Shown here: positions 18,320-27,029 of the stretch, piece after piece
How positions within the stretch are numbered: position 1 is the stretch's first letter
How the letters are laid out: every line of letters begins with the position of its first letter
Source of the DNA: an uncultured Opitutaceae bacterium
GTDB lineage: Bacteria; Verrucomicrobiota; Verrucomicrobiia; Opitutales; Opitutaceae
DNA: 64,000 bases
NCBI GenBank assembly: GCA_903862935.1
Contig: CAIOZY010000036.1
Location: 62,001 to 126,000, forward strand
Direction: 5' to 3'
Notes under the pieces: model-generated
Databases searched by the model: none
Told to the model about the DNA's origin: nothing
The model's input: only the letters and a program-made list of their open reading frames with translations
Translations under genes and position numbers: made by a program

Positions 18320-19192
18320 TCAGGAGGTGTAGAGCCGGTACAGGGCCTGGGTGCCGCAGTCGTCCCAGCCTCTCGCCGACACCTGGTCGTAAAGCCTCTT
18401 CGCGCAGGCAAGCCCCGGCAGGTCGAGCTTGAGCTCTGCCGCCGAGTCGAGCGCGATTCTCATGTCCTTGAGGATGTGTTTTACGTAAAAGCCCGGGGCG
18501 TAGTCCTCCCGGAAGACCCTTAAGGGAAGGTGCGTCATCGCCCAGCTTCCGGCCGCCCCGCCGCTGATAGACGCGTGGACCGCAGCCGGGTCCAGCCCGG
18601 CCTTCCTCGCATAGGCAAGGGACTCGACCCAGGCGACCATGCCGATGGCGACCGCGATCTGGTTTGCCATTTTGCAGTGCTGCCCCGAGCCCGCGGGCCC
18701 GAGCCGGGCAACATTCTTGCCCATGAGGTCCAGGATGGGCTTCGCCCGGGTGAAGGCCTCCTCGTCGCCACCCACCATGATGACCAGCCTCGCCTCCCGC
18801 GCCCCGACGTCCCCTCCCGAAACCGGGGCGTCGAGGGCAGACAGGCCCCGCGTCGCCGCGGCCGCGGCAATCCTGCGGGCGAGGACCGGGCTTGAGGTCG
18901 TCATGTCGATCAGGACCGTTCCCGGGCGGGATCTCTCGACGATGCCCCCGGCGCCGAGATAGGTCGCCTCGACGTCCGCCGGATAGCCGAGGATCGTGAT
19001 CACGAAATCCGCCTCGGCCGCGGCGGAGCCTGCGGAGTCGTGCCAGCGGGCTCCGGCGTCAACCAGGGCCCGGGCCTTGTCCTTGGTGCGATTGTGCACA
19101 TGCAGGACGTGCCCGGCGCGCTGGAGGTGCCCGGCCATGCTGCGGCCCATGACTCCGGTGCCGATGAACGCAATCGAAAGGGAATGTGCCAT
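18320..19192 (-). CDS. NAD-binding beta-hydroxyacid dehydrogenase
   Basis: A 290-residue protein of the 3-hydroxyisobutyrate dehydrogenase family, which includes tartronate-semialdehyde and glyoxylate/succinic-semialdehyde reductases. It has the Rossmann GTGVMG (11-16), the substrate motif DAPVSGGDVGA (121-131), and catalytic K174 in GQHCKMANQ. Divergently facing is an MFS transporter, then the glycolate oxidase genes, so a role in handling glyoxylate or a related aldehyde is an attractive inference, not proof. The HNRT segment after the second strand suggests NADP preference. Confidence 0.85.
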   Translation of the reverse strand: MAHSLSIAFIGTGVMGRSMAGHLQRAGHVLHVHNRTKDKARALVDAGARWHDSAGSAAAEADFVITILGYPADVEATYLGAGGIVERSRPGTVLIDMTTSSPVLARRIAAAAATRGLSALDAPVSGGDVGAREARLVIMVGGDEEAFTRAKPILDLMGKNVARLGPAGSGQHCKMANQIAVAIGMVAWVESLAYARKAGLDPAAVHASISGGAAGSWAMTHLPLRVFREDYAPGFYVKHILKDMRIALDSAAELKLDLPGLACAKRLYDQVSARGWDDCGTQALYRLYTS

Positions 19193-19369
19193 GGGTAAAC
19201 CCTAGGGTGCCGGTCCAGCTGAGCGCAATCCTTGCGGAAAAAGTCCGGGGCGCGGGGCCCGATGCCCCGCCCGGGGCGAGGTTCGAGGCTTCCCTCTGCT
19301 CGATTTCTTCAGCGCGGCCTTGCCATCGGCGGAACCCCTCCGGTTGAATGGCGCCCCCGCTTCACCCCT

Positions 19370-20608
19370 ATGCACCCCAACTCCGACCGACGGAACGGGA
19401 ATATCTTCGTCTGGTCCTTTCTGCTGGTCTACCTGTCGGCTCCGGTGCGCTACATCGGGATCGCCCAGGCGGCGCTGTGCGACAAGCTGGGGTCCTCCGC
19501 GCTGGTGTCGAACCTGCCGACGGCGGGATACTTCTTCGCGGCCATCGGACCGATCTTCTTCGCCTACCTGGTGCCCAACCGCTGGCAGCTGAAGGCCGTG
19601 ATCTGGTCCGGCTGGGGGATCACGGTCCTTTCGGGGCTCGCCGCCGCGGTCCTCTTCCTGCCCTTCCCCAACGAAGTCCGGGTCGCAGTGATCGTTGTGC
19701 AGAGCCTGCTCTTGGGGATCCTCAGCTCCGGCCAGCAGCTTTTCCTCCTGCAGTGCCTGGGCCGCGGGACGACCGACAACGGGAGGGCCCGGGCCCTGAA
19801 GCTCGCCTTCAGCCTGGGGCCGCTCGGCGCGGTTGCCGGCTCCCTCGGGGCGCAGTTCATCCTGAACGGAGGGTTTCACTGGCTGTCCTTCCCGAGGGAC
19901 TTCGGGGTCCTGTACCTCGTCGGGTCGGTCTGCTCGGTTGCGATGCTGTGGAAGTGCACCGAGTTCGACCTGCCCCCGATTGTCGACGTCGCGCCGACCC
20001 GGTTCTTCTTATTTCTCAAGGAGAGCATCGGGCGCTTCGTCCACTCCCGAGACATGGCCTACCTTTGGCTCGCGTACTTCATGTGGTACGCAACCTTCCT
20101 TGTCCTGCCGAACCTGACGCTCTTCGCCCGGCATGCGATGGGCAGGGAGCCCGCCGACTTCTCGGGGCTCATGATGGCGATCCAGTTCGGCTCGAAGGCT
20201 GTGGCGGGCTACGCCTGCGGAGTCCTGTACCAGAGGTACGGGGTGAGGGCGCCGCTGGTGGCAACCGTGATGGCCCTGGGGGGAAGCCTGCTGTGGGCCT
20301 GGGCCGTTCCCGGCTACTATTACCTCGCCGCATTTGCCCTGATGGGCGCTGGCCAGCTGGGCGGGTTCTATTTCCCGAACGTGCTGCTGTCCTGGTCCAG
20401 TTCGGCCAACGCCGCGCGGGATATGGCGGTCCTCAACCTCTCGGTCGTGGTCGCAAGCCCGGCGCCCGCGTTACACGGCTGGGTGACCGACCGCTGGGGG
20501 TTCCCCGCGAGCTTCGTCCTGGGAATCCTGACGGCGGTCATGGGGCTTGTGCTCGTCCTGAGGCTTTCAACCCGGCGCGACCGGGAGGTCAGCCTGCCGC
20601 CGGCTTGA
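19370..20608 (+). CDS. Major facilitator superfamily transporter
   Basis: A 412-residue membrane protein with about 12 hydrophobic segments, beginning MHPNSDRRNGNIFVWSFLLVY. Its first transmembrane segments read as an MFS N-terminal bundle, with GLLSSGQQ-like and LGPLGAVAGSLGAQF repeats in the second half of that bundle. The start at 19370 was chosen because the 46 in-frame codons before it are basic, proline-rich and unlike a membrane-protein start. The gene is convergent with glcF (25-bp gap) and divergent from the hydroxyacid dehydrogenase. Substrate unknown; an organic acid is possible from context. Confidence 0.85.
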   Translation: MHPNSDRRNGNIFVWSFLLVYLSAPVRYIGIAQAALCDKLGSSALVSNLPTAGYFFAAIGPIFFAYLVPNRWQLKAVIWSGWGITVLSGLAAAVLFLPFPNEVRVAVIVVQSLLLGILSSGQQLFLLQCLGRGTTDNGRARALKLAFSLGPLGAVAGSLGAQFILNGGFHWLSFPRDFGVLYLVGSVCSVAMLWKCTEFDLPPIVDVAPTRFFLFLKESIGRFVHSRDMAYLWLAYFMWYATFLVLPNLTLFARHAMGREPADFSGLMMAIQFGSKAVAGYACGVLYQRYGVRAPLVATVMALGGSLLWAWAVPGYYYLAAFALMGAGQLGGFYFPNVLLSWSSSANAARDMAVLNLSVVVASPAPALHGWVTDRWGFPASFVLGILTAVMGLVLVLRLSTRRDREVSLPPA

Positions 20609-20633
20609 TTCCCTCCTGGCCTTCCAAGCCCCC

Positions 20634-21899
20634 TCAGACCAGGGTCCGGCTGTAGGCCCGCTCGAGGATCTCGAGGGTGTGCAGGATCGGAATCGGGCGG
20701 CCGAGCCGCTTGAGGTGCGCGTCGATCTGGGTCAGGCAGCCGATGTTTCCGGTCGCAACAAACTCGGCCCCGTTCGCCAGGAGGTTCTCGGCCTTGCGCC
20801 GGCCCAGGGAGGCAGCCACCTGGGGCTGCTCCAGGTTGTACGTTCCCGCAGAGCCGCAGCAGATCTCCCACTCGGCCGGCTCGACGAGCTCAAGGCCGGG
20901 GATGAGGGCCAGGAGCCGGCGCGGGGCCGCCCGGACCTGCTGCGCGTGCGCAAGATGACAGGGGTCGTGGTAGGCGACCCGGACCTTGCGCGGCAGGGCT
21001 GGCGGCGGGACGGCCCCTAGCCGCTCAAGAAAGGCGCAGATGTCGCTGGACAGCTCTGCAAACTGCTCGGCCCGCCCCTCCTCGGGCAGGCCCCTGAAGA
21101 GCAAAGGGTACTCCTTCAGTCCCGACCCGCAGCCGGCCGCGGTTGTGAGGATCGCGTCCACGTCCCGGGGAAAAACCTCGAGGTTTCTCCGCGCGGTCCG
21201 ACAGGCCGCCTGACCCTCGCCAATGTGCATTGCGAGGGCCCCGCAGCAGGCTTGGCCCCGGGGAACCACGACCTCGACCCCGTTTGCGTTGAGGACCCTC
21301 TGTGCCGCCCGGTTGATCCCGGGCGCGAGGACCTGCTGGGCGCAGCCGGACAGAAGCGCGATCCGAGCCCGGCGCGGCCCGTTGGGGGCTGAGAAAGCCG
21401 GAAGCGGGTCGGAGGGAGGGACCGTTCTCGGGGCCAGTTCGAGCATCGGGCGCAGCGCCCCCGGCAGGAGCGCGCGCACCGGTCGCGCCATCCGGGCGAG
21501 CGCCACGGCAGCCTTGAAGCGGCCCGGAAATGGAAGGGTCAGAAGGATAACGCGGCGCCGCAGCCTCTCGATCCAACTGCGGCTCCGCCGCGGCTCGGAC
21601 CAGGCCCGGTAGGGCATCAGGAGCTCCCCGTAGCGCACTCCCGACGGGCAGGCCGTCTCGCAGGCGAGGCAGCCCAGGCAGCGGTCCACGAAGGGCTTCA
21701 CCTCGTCGGCCGAGAGCCGCCCCTCCAGGGCCTGCTTCATCAGAACGATCCGTCCCCGGGGGGAGTTCATCTCCTCGCCAAGCTCCGCGTAGGTGGGGCA
21801 CGTCGGCAGGCAGAACCCGCAGTGGACGCAGGAGGCGACCGCGTGCGCCATCGCCTCGGTGCGGGGGCCCGCGCTGTCCTTTTTGATCTCGTGGAGCAT
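20634..21899 (-). CDS. glcF: Glycolate oxidase iron-sulfur subunit
   Basis: GlcF carries electrons from the flavin subunits of glycolate dehydrogenase to the membrane quinone pool. The 421-residue protein has two 4Fe-4S ferredoxin motifs, CVHCGFCLPTCP (C24, 27, 30, 34) and CLGCLACETACP (C74, 77, 80, 84), and two CCG domains (ACCGALAMHIGE and ICCGSAGTYN). The start at 21899 (MLHEIKK) has a weak AGGA upstream and leaves 10 bp after glcE. It is last in the glcD-glcE-glcF unit. Confidence 0.93.
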   Translation of the reverse strand: MLHEIKKDSAGPRTEAMAHAVASCVHCGFCLPTCPTYAELGEEMNSPRGRIVLMKQALEGRLSADEVKPFVDRCLGCLACETACPSGVRYGELLMPYRAWSEPRRSRSWIERLRRRVILLTLPFPGRFKAAVALARMARPVRALLPGALRPMLELAPRTVPPSDPLPAFSAPNGPRRARIALLSGCAQQVLAPGINRAAQRVLNANGVEVVVPRGQACCGALAMHIGEGQAACRTARRNLEVFPRDVDAILTTAAGCGSGLKEYPLLFRGLPEEGRAEQFAELSSDICAFLERLGAVPPPALPRKVRVAYHDPCHLAHAQQVRAAPRRLLALIPGLELVEPAEWEICCGSAGTYNLEQPQVAASLGRRKAENLLANGAEFVATGNIGCLTQIDAHLKRLGRPIPILHTLEILERAYSRTLV

Positions 21900-21909
21900 C
21901 GTCGTGGTC

Positions 21910-22992
21910 CTAGAAGTCAGGAAAGCGACCGGCCGGGTCCATGGCGGCCTTGACCCGGGACCGGAAGAGGTCGCCACGGGTCCTGCCGATCAGGGGGGTC
22001 TGGCAGTCTCCGCGGATGACGAGCCCGGCGAGCCCCCGTGCGGCTAGAAGTCCGGCGAGTTCGCCGGCGGGCGCGGGCCAGTCGACCCAGGCGACGCTTC
22101 CCCCGGCCGAGTACCGCCGGGCCGCTCCGGCGGCCCCGAGGTCCCGGTCCAACTCGGCGATCGCTCGCGGGGTCACGGGAACCTTTGCGAGGACCCGGGA
22201 CGGGGTTTCGGGCATCCGGGGGGCCAGGCCCCTCCAGAGTTCCTCCTCTTCCCCACCGGTTACCCGGCGGGCGCGGCCGCCCACAAATCCCTCCAGCCGG
22301 GGAAGGCGCTCAGCGAAGGTCTCCGCACTGCCACCGATGCGGACCGAGAGGGTTCCCGGCGGCTCGAGTTCGAGGCCCTCGATGTCAAAAGGCGACGTCA
22401 CCAGCCGGGCCATCGCTTCCAGGGCGGCCGGCATGTCCGGAAACTGAGCGACCACGGTCGCATGGGCCCACTGCTGGGGAAAGACCTTGAAGCTCGCCTC
22501 AACGATCACGCCCAACCGGCCGAGGCTTCCCGTAAACAATTTCGGCAGGTCGAACCCTGCGGCATTCTTGACGACCCTGCCTCCGGCCAGCGCGAGCTCC
22601 CCCAAGCCCGTGACGTAGCGGACCCCGAGGATAAAGTCGCGCAGGCCCCCGTAGCGGTACCGGCCCGGGCCGCTCAACCCCGAGGCGATCGCCCCGCCCA
22701 GCGTGGCCCCGGAGTCGGCGAACGGGGGGTCGAAAGGAAGGTGCTGGCCGTTTCGGGCCAGGGCCGAGGCGATCTCCGAAAGGGGCGTCCCGGCGAGGGC
22801 CGTGAAGGTATACTCCCCGGGCTCGTAGGCGACGATGCCGGTGAGCCCGCGCAGGTCCAAGACGGCGAAACCCGGCGGGGGCTGCGACAGCCGCGGCTTG
22901 GTTCCCGCGCCCGCGGGAATCAGGTGCGGGGTATCCCGCACGGCGGAGGCGACCTCCTGTGGAGTCCGGGGGCTGTTGGGGGCGGCGCTCAT
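21910..22992 (-). CDS. glcE: Glycolate oxidase FAD-binding subunit
   Basis: A 360-residue, shortened relative of GlcD with a PCMH-type FAD-binding fold: [12 protein letters not shown] near residue 23, [25 protein letters not shown] reduced here to [29 protein letters not shown] and [12 protein letters not shown]. It forms the second flavin subunit of glycolate oxidase. Its ATG overlaps the glcD stop by four bases (ATGA), and glcF follows closely, so the three are one operon. Confidence 0.93.
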   Translation of the reverse strand: MSAAPNSPRTPQEVASAVRDTPHLIPAGAGTKPRLSQPPPGFAVLDLRGLTGIVAYEPGEYTFTALAGTPLSEIASALARNGQHLPFDPPFADSGATLGGAIASGLSGPGRYRYGGLRDFILGVRYVTGLGELALAGGRVVKNAAGFDLPKLFTGSLGRLGVIVEASFKVFPQQWAHATVVAQFPDMPAALEAMARLVTSPFDIEGLELEPPGTLSVRIGGSAETFAERLPRLEGFVGGRARRVTGGEEEELWRGLAPRMPETPSRVLAKVPVTPRAIAELDRDLGAAGAARRYSAGGSVAWVDWPAPAGELAGLLAARGLAGLVIRGDCQTPLIGRTRGDLFRSRVKAAMDPAGRFPDF

Positions 22993-24473
22993 TCCCGAGA
23001 GATTAACCCCGCCTTTTCCAGGGGATGGGCTCCGCGCTGCCCCGGGACCGGCGCAGAGGCGCCCGCCACAAACATCTTGCCCGGGTTCGACAGGCCCAGG
23101 GGGTCAATCGCGCGGTGCAGCCGCCGCATCACGCCCAAGTCGGTCTCGCCAAACATCTCCGGAAGATAGGCCTTCTTCTCCAGGCCCACGCCGTGTTCGC
23201 CGGTGATGGAGCCGCCGAGCCTGAGGCACAGCCTGAGAATCTCCCCGGCGAGGACCTCGGCCCGGTCCAAGGCCCCGGGCTCGCGGCCATCGTACAGGAT
23301 CAGCGGGTGGAGGTTTCCGTCCCCTGCGTGGAAGACGTTCGCGACCCGGATCCCGTGGGAACGGCTCAATTTCTCGATCTCGCCCAGGGCCTCGCTCAGC
23401 CGGCTCCTGGGGACGACGCCGTCCTGCACGAGGAAGTCCGGCGAGATCCGTCCCACGGCGGAAAACGCGCTCTTCCTGCCCTTCCAGAAGAGCATCCGCT
23501 CCTCGGGCGTGCGGGCGATCCGGACCTCCCGAGCCCCTGAGGCGCGGATCACCTCGCCCAGCCTCGCGAAGTCGGACTCCACCCCGGCCTTCTCCCCCTC
23601 AAGTTCCACGAGGAGCACCGCGTTCGCGTCCTTCGGGTAGCCCGGGTGCACGGCAGCCTCCGCGGCCTCCAGGGCCAGCCTGTCCATGATCTCCATCGCT
23701 CCGGGGAGAATCCCGGTGGCCACCACGCTTGCGACTGCCGAGCCCGCGTCCTCGATCCGTTCGTATGCGGCAAGAATCGTGCGGTAGGTCTCCGGCATCG
23801 GGACCAGCCTCAACACAAACTCCACCGCCACCCCGAACAGGCCCTCGTTGCCCGTATAGACCCCGGTCAGGTCGGGGCCCACGGACTCGAGGCTTTCGCC
23901 GCCGAGTTCGACCAGCTCCCCGTCGGGCAGAACGGCGGTAATCCCCAGGACGTGGTTCGAGGTCATCCCGTGCTTCAGGCAGTGGGCCCCACCGGCGTTG
24001 AAGGCGACGTTCCCGCCGATCGTGCAGATGGGCTGGCTCGAGGGGTCCGGAGCGTAATAGAGCCGGTGGGGGGCGGCCGCGCGGGAGACCGCGGAATTCA
24101 CCGCGCCCGGCTCGACGATCGCGATTCTCTGCACGGGGTCGACCTTGAGGATCCGATCAAGCCGGTTCATGGCGATCAGCAGCCCCCCGGCGACGGGAAC
24201 GGAGCCGCCCGACAGGCTGGTCCCGCTCCCGCGGGCTACAAAGGGGATCCGGTGGCGGTGGCAGAGCCTGACGGCCGCAACAACCTCATCCTTGGAAATC
24301 GGGATCACGACCGCAAGCGGGCTCACCCGGAAGGCCGTAAGCCCGTCGGACTCGAACGGGGCGAGTTCGGCGGGGGAGCTCAGAAGCCTCGCGCGCGGGA
24401 ATGTGCCCTCCAGCGCGGACAGGAATTCGCGCGAGGCGGCCGGCAGCGGGGCGGGAGGCGCGGCTCTCGTCAT
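22989..24473 (-). CDS. glcD: Glycolate oxidase catalytic FAD-linked subunit
   Basis: GlcD oxidises glycolate, or a related 2-hydroxy acid, to glyoxylate. The 494-residue protein shows the FAD-binding [32 protein letters not shown], the catalytic-domain [13 protein letters not shown] and the terminal [13 protein letters not shown] and SNPGKMF. The start at 24473 (MTRAAPPAP) is preferred; two ATGs further up (24530, 24524) are in a poorly conserved leader and overlap the palindrome region. Lactate dehydrogenase of the same family is an alternative, but glcE and glcF alongside favour glycolate. Confidence 0.93.
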   Translation of the reverse strand: MTRAAPPAPLPAASREFLSALEGTFPRARLLSSPAELAPFESDGLTAFRVSPLAVVIPISKDEVVAAVRLCHRHRIPFVARGSGTSLSGGSVPVAGGLLIAMNRLDRILKVDPVQRIAIVEPGAVNSAVSRAAAPHRLYYAPDPSSQPICTIGGNVAFNAGGAHCLKHGMTSNHVLGITAVLPDGELVELGGESLESVGPDLTGVYTGNEGLFGVAVEFVLRLVPMPETYRTILAAYERIEDAGSAVASVVATGILPGAMEIMDRLALEAAEAAVHPGYPKDANAVLLVELEGEKAGVESDFARLGEVIRASGAREVRIARTPEERMLFWKGRKSAFSAVGRISPDFLVQDGVVPRSRLSEALGEIEKLSRSHGIRVANVFHAGDGNLHPLILYDGREPGALDRAEVLAGEILRLCLRLGGSITGEHGVGLEKKAYLPEMFGETDLGVMRRLHRAIDPLGLSNPGKMFVAGASAPVPGQRGAHPLEKAGLISRE

Positions 24474-24534
24474 GGACGGTCCCGATCTTGGGCGATCCCG
24501 GCCGGCGAGAACAGCGCAATCCATCTTCAAAATC

Positions 24535-24550
24535 TTTGACCACGGTCAAA
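24535..24550. promoter_or_regulatory. Perfect palindrome between glcDEF and plsY
   Basis: TTTGACC-AC-GGTCAAA forms a 7+7 bp perfect dyad with a 2-bp centre. It sits in the 102-bp divergent region between glcD and the plsY-like gene, about 26 bp before the plsY start. It is a candidate operator for a dimeric regulator of one or both operons; no regulator gene is adjacent. Confidence 0.6.
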
Positions 24551-24575
24551 CGCAGCCCCAAGCTCTCCCATTCCC

Positions 24576-25163
24576 ATGCCGAACCCCGCATCGACGCCGG
24601 ACTGGCTTGTTCCCGCGCTGGTGGTCGCCTCCTACCTGCTCGGAAGCCTTTCTCCGGGATGGTGGCTCGCCCGGAGGGCCGGCGTTGACTTGAGACAGAA
24701 GGGAAGCGGGGTCACGGGGGCGAGCAACGCCGGCCGGGTGCTTGGCATGAAGGGCTACGTCGCGGTCCTTATCCTGGACACGGCAAAGGCCATGGCCGCC
24801 GTGTATGCCGCGCACTGGCTCGCCCCGGAGGCTCCATGGGGCCTGCTCGTCGTCCCGGCGGTGGTTGCCGGCCACATCTGGCCCGTATGGCTGGGCTTCA
24901 AGGGCGGTCGCGGGGCGGCCCCGCTCCTGGGGGCGTTCCTCGCCGTCAATTTCTGGATCGTCCTTTACGCGTTTATCCCGGGCGCAGTGGCCTGGGCGAT
25001 CCTGCGCAAGGGCTTCGCAACGAAGGCCGCCGCGTTCGCCTCAAGCCTGCCGATCGCCTGCTGGCTTGTGCCCGCAGCGCCGGGGCGCGCGGCCCTGGTC
25101 CTGGCCTGGCTCCTCGTCCTGCTTGCGCACCGCCAGTATTTTGGTAAAACCTTAACCCGCTGA
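24576..25163 (+). CDS. plsY: Divergent PlsY-type glycerol-3-phosphate acyltransferase
   Basis: A 195-residue membrane protein with about five hydrophobic segments. PlsY uses acyl phosphate to acylate glycerol-3-phosphate, the first step in phospholipid synthesis. Family landmarks are YLLGSLSPGWWLAR at the start, GSGVTGASNAGR where canonical motif 1 reads GSGNIGATN, GHIWPVWLGFKGGRGAAP for motif 2, and a SLPIACWL end segment. The changes in motif 1 (V for N, S for T) and R for K in GGKG are notable; substrate could have shifted. It is followed 19 bp later by the acyltransferase-aminotransferase fusion gene, suggesting one transcript. The start has a pyrimidine leader (ctcccattccc). Confidence 0.8.
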   Translation: MPNPASTPDWLVPALVVASYLLGSLSPGWWLARRAGVDLRQKGSGVTGASNAGRVLGMKGYVAVLILDTAKAMAAVYAAHWLAPEAPWGLLVVPAVVAGHIWPVWLGFKGGRGAAPLLGAFLAVNFWIVLYAFIPGAVAWAILRKGFATKAAAFASSLPIACWLVPAAPGRAALVLAWLLVLLAHRQYFGKTLTR

Positions 25164-25182
25164 CCCTTTCGAGGCAGATTAG

Positions 25183-26820
25183 ATGGAACCGACCACGGTT
25201 TTCAAAATAGCAACGACTCCCGACGAGTTCGAGCAGATCCACCGGCTGAACCACCAGACGTTCGCCGAGGAGATTCCTCAGCACGCCTCCTCCCCCGAGG
25301 GACGTCTCGTCGACAAGTTCCACGCCGAGAACACGTACCTGATCGGTGTGCGCGACGGGCGGGTGATTGCGATGATGGCGATCCGCCGGCGCCGGCCGTT
25401 CTCGCTCGACGCGAAGCTGCCCGACCTCGACCGGTGGCTCCCGCCCGGCCGCAAGCCCGTGGAGCTGCGGCTGCTCGCGGTCCTGCCCACCCACAGGAAC
25501 GGGCCGGTTCCCGCACAGTTGCTTCACTTCACCGCAAGGCACTGCCTGGAACTCGGCGACGACGTCGCCGTCATCTCGGGGCTCGCGCGCCGCAAGCAGC
25601 TGTACCGCGCGATGGGCTTCGAGCCGTTCGGCCCGGTCGTGGGGACGCCGGAAGCTCTGTACCAGCCGATGCTGCTTACCCTCGAGAATTTTGCCCGGGC
25701 TTCCGGGCTGCGCCGCAGCCTCCGGGGCGCCGCCGTGGAGAGCCCCAGCCCCCGCGAACCTGTGAACCTCATGCCTGGGCCGGTGGCCGTCAGCCCGGCC
25801 GTCCGCGCCGCCTTCGCCCGGCCACCGGTCTCTCACCGATCCCGGGAGTTCATGGGCGAGCTGAGCGCGCTGCGGCGCAGGCTCGCCGCGCTCGCCAAGG
25901 CCCAGAATGTCCAGGTGCTTCCGGGCAGCGGATCCCTCGCAAACGACCTTGTCGCAGCCCAACTTGCCGGGCTGAACCAGCCCGGGGTCGTCGTGTCGAC
26001 CGGGGAGTTTGGGGAGAGGCTGGCCGACCACGCGCGCCGCGCGGGGCTTGAGTTTCACTGGGCGAGGCTTCCGTGGGGGGCCGTGCCCGCGCAGTCCGAC
26101 ATCGAGGAGGCTCTCTCCCAGGCCCGTTCCCCGGGCTGGCTGTGGATGGTCCACCACGAGACTTCGACCGGGGTCTTGCACGATCTCGAGCCGCTGAAGG
26201 CTCTGGCGGCCGCCCGCGGGGCAAAACTCTGCCTGGACTGCATCAGCTCGATCGGCGCCGTGCCGGTGGACCTTACAGGCGTCTTCCTTGCGACCGGCAC
26301 GAGCGGCAAGGCCCTGGCGGGCTTCCCCGGCCTAGCCCTTGTCTTTCACGGGGAGGATCCGGCGCAGAGGCCCGACCTGCCCCGCTACCTCGACCTGGGG
26401 TTGTGGGCCGCAAGCGAAAGCTCGCCCTTCACCCATTCCTCGAACCTCGTGGCCGCCCTGGACGTGGCGCTGGCGGAGGTGGAGAGACTTCCGGCGGGTC
26501 GGTGCGGCGACGGAACCCTTGCGGTGTGGCTTCGCGCGGAACTGAGGACCGCCGGCTTCACGCTGATCGCTCCGGAGACCCACGCCTCCCCCATCATCGT
26601 GTCCGTTCAGCTGCCTCCGGGCGTGCTGGCGGAGGACGTTGGCTTGGCGCTGGAGCAACTGGGGTTTCTGACCAGCTACCGGAGCGGTTACCTGCTCGCC
26701 CGGAACTGGATCCAGGTGAGCCTCATGGTCGGTCCCTCCAAGGACGACCTTGCCGGGATGATCGCCCACCTGTGCGAACTCTCGGGGATGGCGGCCTACC
26801 GTTCCGCGGCAGCGGGCTGA
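25183..26820 (+). CDS. GNAT-like acyltransferase fused to class V aminotransferase
   Basis: A 545-residue two-domain protein. Residues about 6-170 look like a GNAT acyltransferase of the autoinducer/N-acyl-amino-acid synthase style: EFEQIHRLNHQTFAEEIPQ, then YLIGVRDGRVIAMMAI, then an LRLLAVLPTHRNGPVPAQLL segment at the acyl-CoA/ACP site and a closing LYRAMGFEPFGP. After a linker (172-195) a class V PLP aminotransferase begins at VNLMPGPVAVS, with HETSTGV (325-331), D352 in LDCISSIG and the PLP lysine K376 in GTSGKALAGFPG; this half resembles alanine/serine-glyoxylate aminotransferases. Both domains look intact. Co-occurrence with a PlsY-type gene hints at an acylated amino product; the true reaction is unknown. 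Confidence 0.8.
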   Translation: MEPTTVFKIATTPDEFEQIHRLNHQTFAEEIPQHASSPEGRLVDKFHAENTYLIGVRDGRVIAMMAIRRRRPFSLDAKLPDLDRWLPPGRKPVELRLLAVLPTHRNGPVPAQLLHFTARHCLELGDDVAVISGLARRKQLYRAMGFEPFGPVVGTPEALYQPMLLTLENFARASGLRRSLRGAAVESPSPREPVNLMPGPVAVSPAVRAAFARPPVSHRSREFMGELSALRRRLAALAKAQNVQVLPGSGSLANDLVAAQLAGLNQPGVVVSTGEFGERLADHARRAGLEFHWARLPWGAVPAQSDIEEALSQARSPGWLWMVHHETSTGVLHDLEPLKALAAARGAKLCLDCISSIGAVPVDLTGVFLATGTSGKALAGFPGLALVFHGEDPAQRPDLPRYLDLGLWAASESSPFTHSSNLVAALDVALAEVERLPAGRCGDGTLAVWLRAELRTAGFTLIAPETHASPIIVSVQLPPGVLAEDVGLALEQLGFLTSYRSGYLLARNWIQVSLMVGPSKDDLAGMIAHLCELSGMAAYRSAAAG

Positions 26821-26856
26821 GGAGCCTTTCTTAGAACCGGCCGCCGGAAAAAAAAG

Positions 26857-26888
26857 GAGCCGCCGCGGGCTGCTATCCGCGGCGGCTC
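26857..26888. terminator. Strong 12-bp GC hairpin with upstream A-tract
   Basis: GAGCCGCCGCGG (26857-26868) pairs perfectly with CCGCGGCGGCTC (26877-26888) around an 8-nt loop. An eight-A run (26848-26855) precedes it, so the T-tract is on the minus strand and a canonical terminator would act on leftward transcripts, although no minus-strand gene ends here. On the plus strand it follows the fusion gene by 37 bp without a T-tract and may still slow polymerase. Confidence 0.6.
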
Positions 26889-26915
26889 TCACACTAACCC
26901 CTGACAAAACCAAGC

Positions 26916-26936
26916 GGACCGGTAACCACCCGGTCC
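26916..26936. other. Second short hairpin upstream of ABC operon
   Basis: GGACCGG and CCGGTCC (26916-26922, 26930-26936) can form a 7-bp stem with a 7-nt loop in the 209-bp gap before the ABC transporter genes. It has no T-tract and may be an mRNA structure or a protein site. Confidence 0.4.
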
Positions 26937-27029
26937 CGATCAGATAAGACGGCCCAGTTCAAGAACGGTTACGCAGAAATCGTCTCATCCCGCTTGCCGA
27001 CCGGCCCAAGGAGTCCGAGAATTTTCCCC

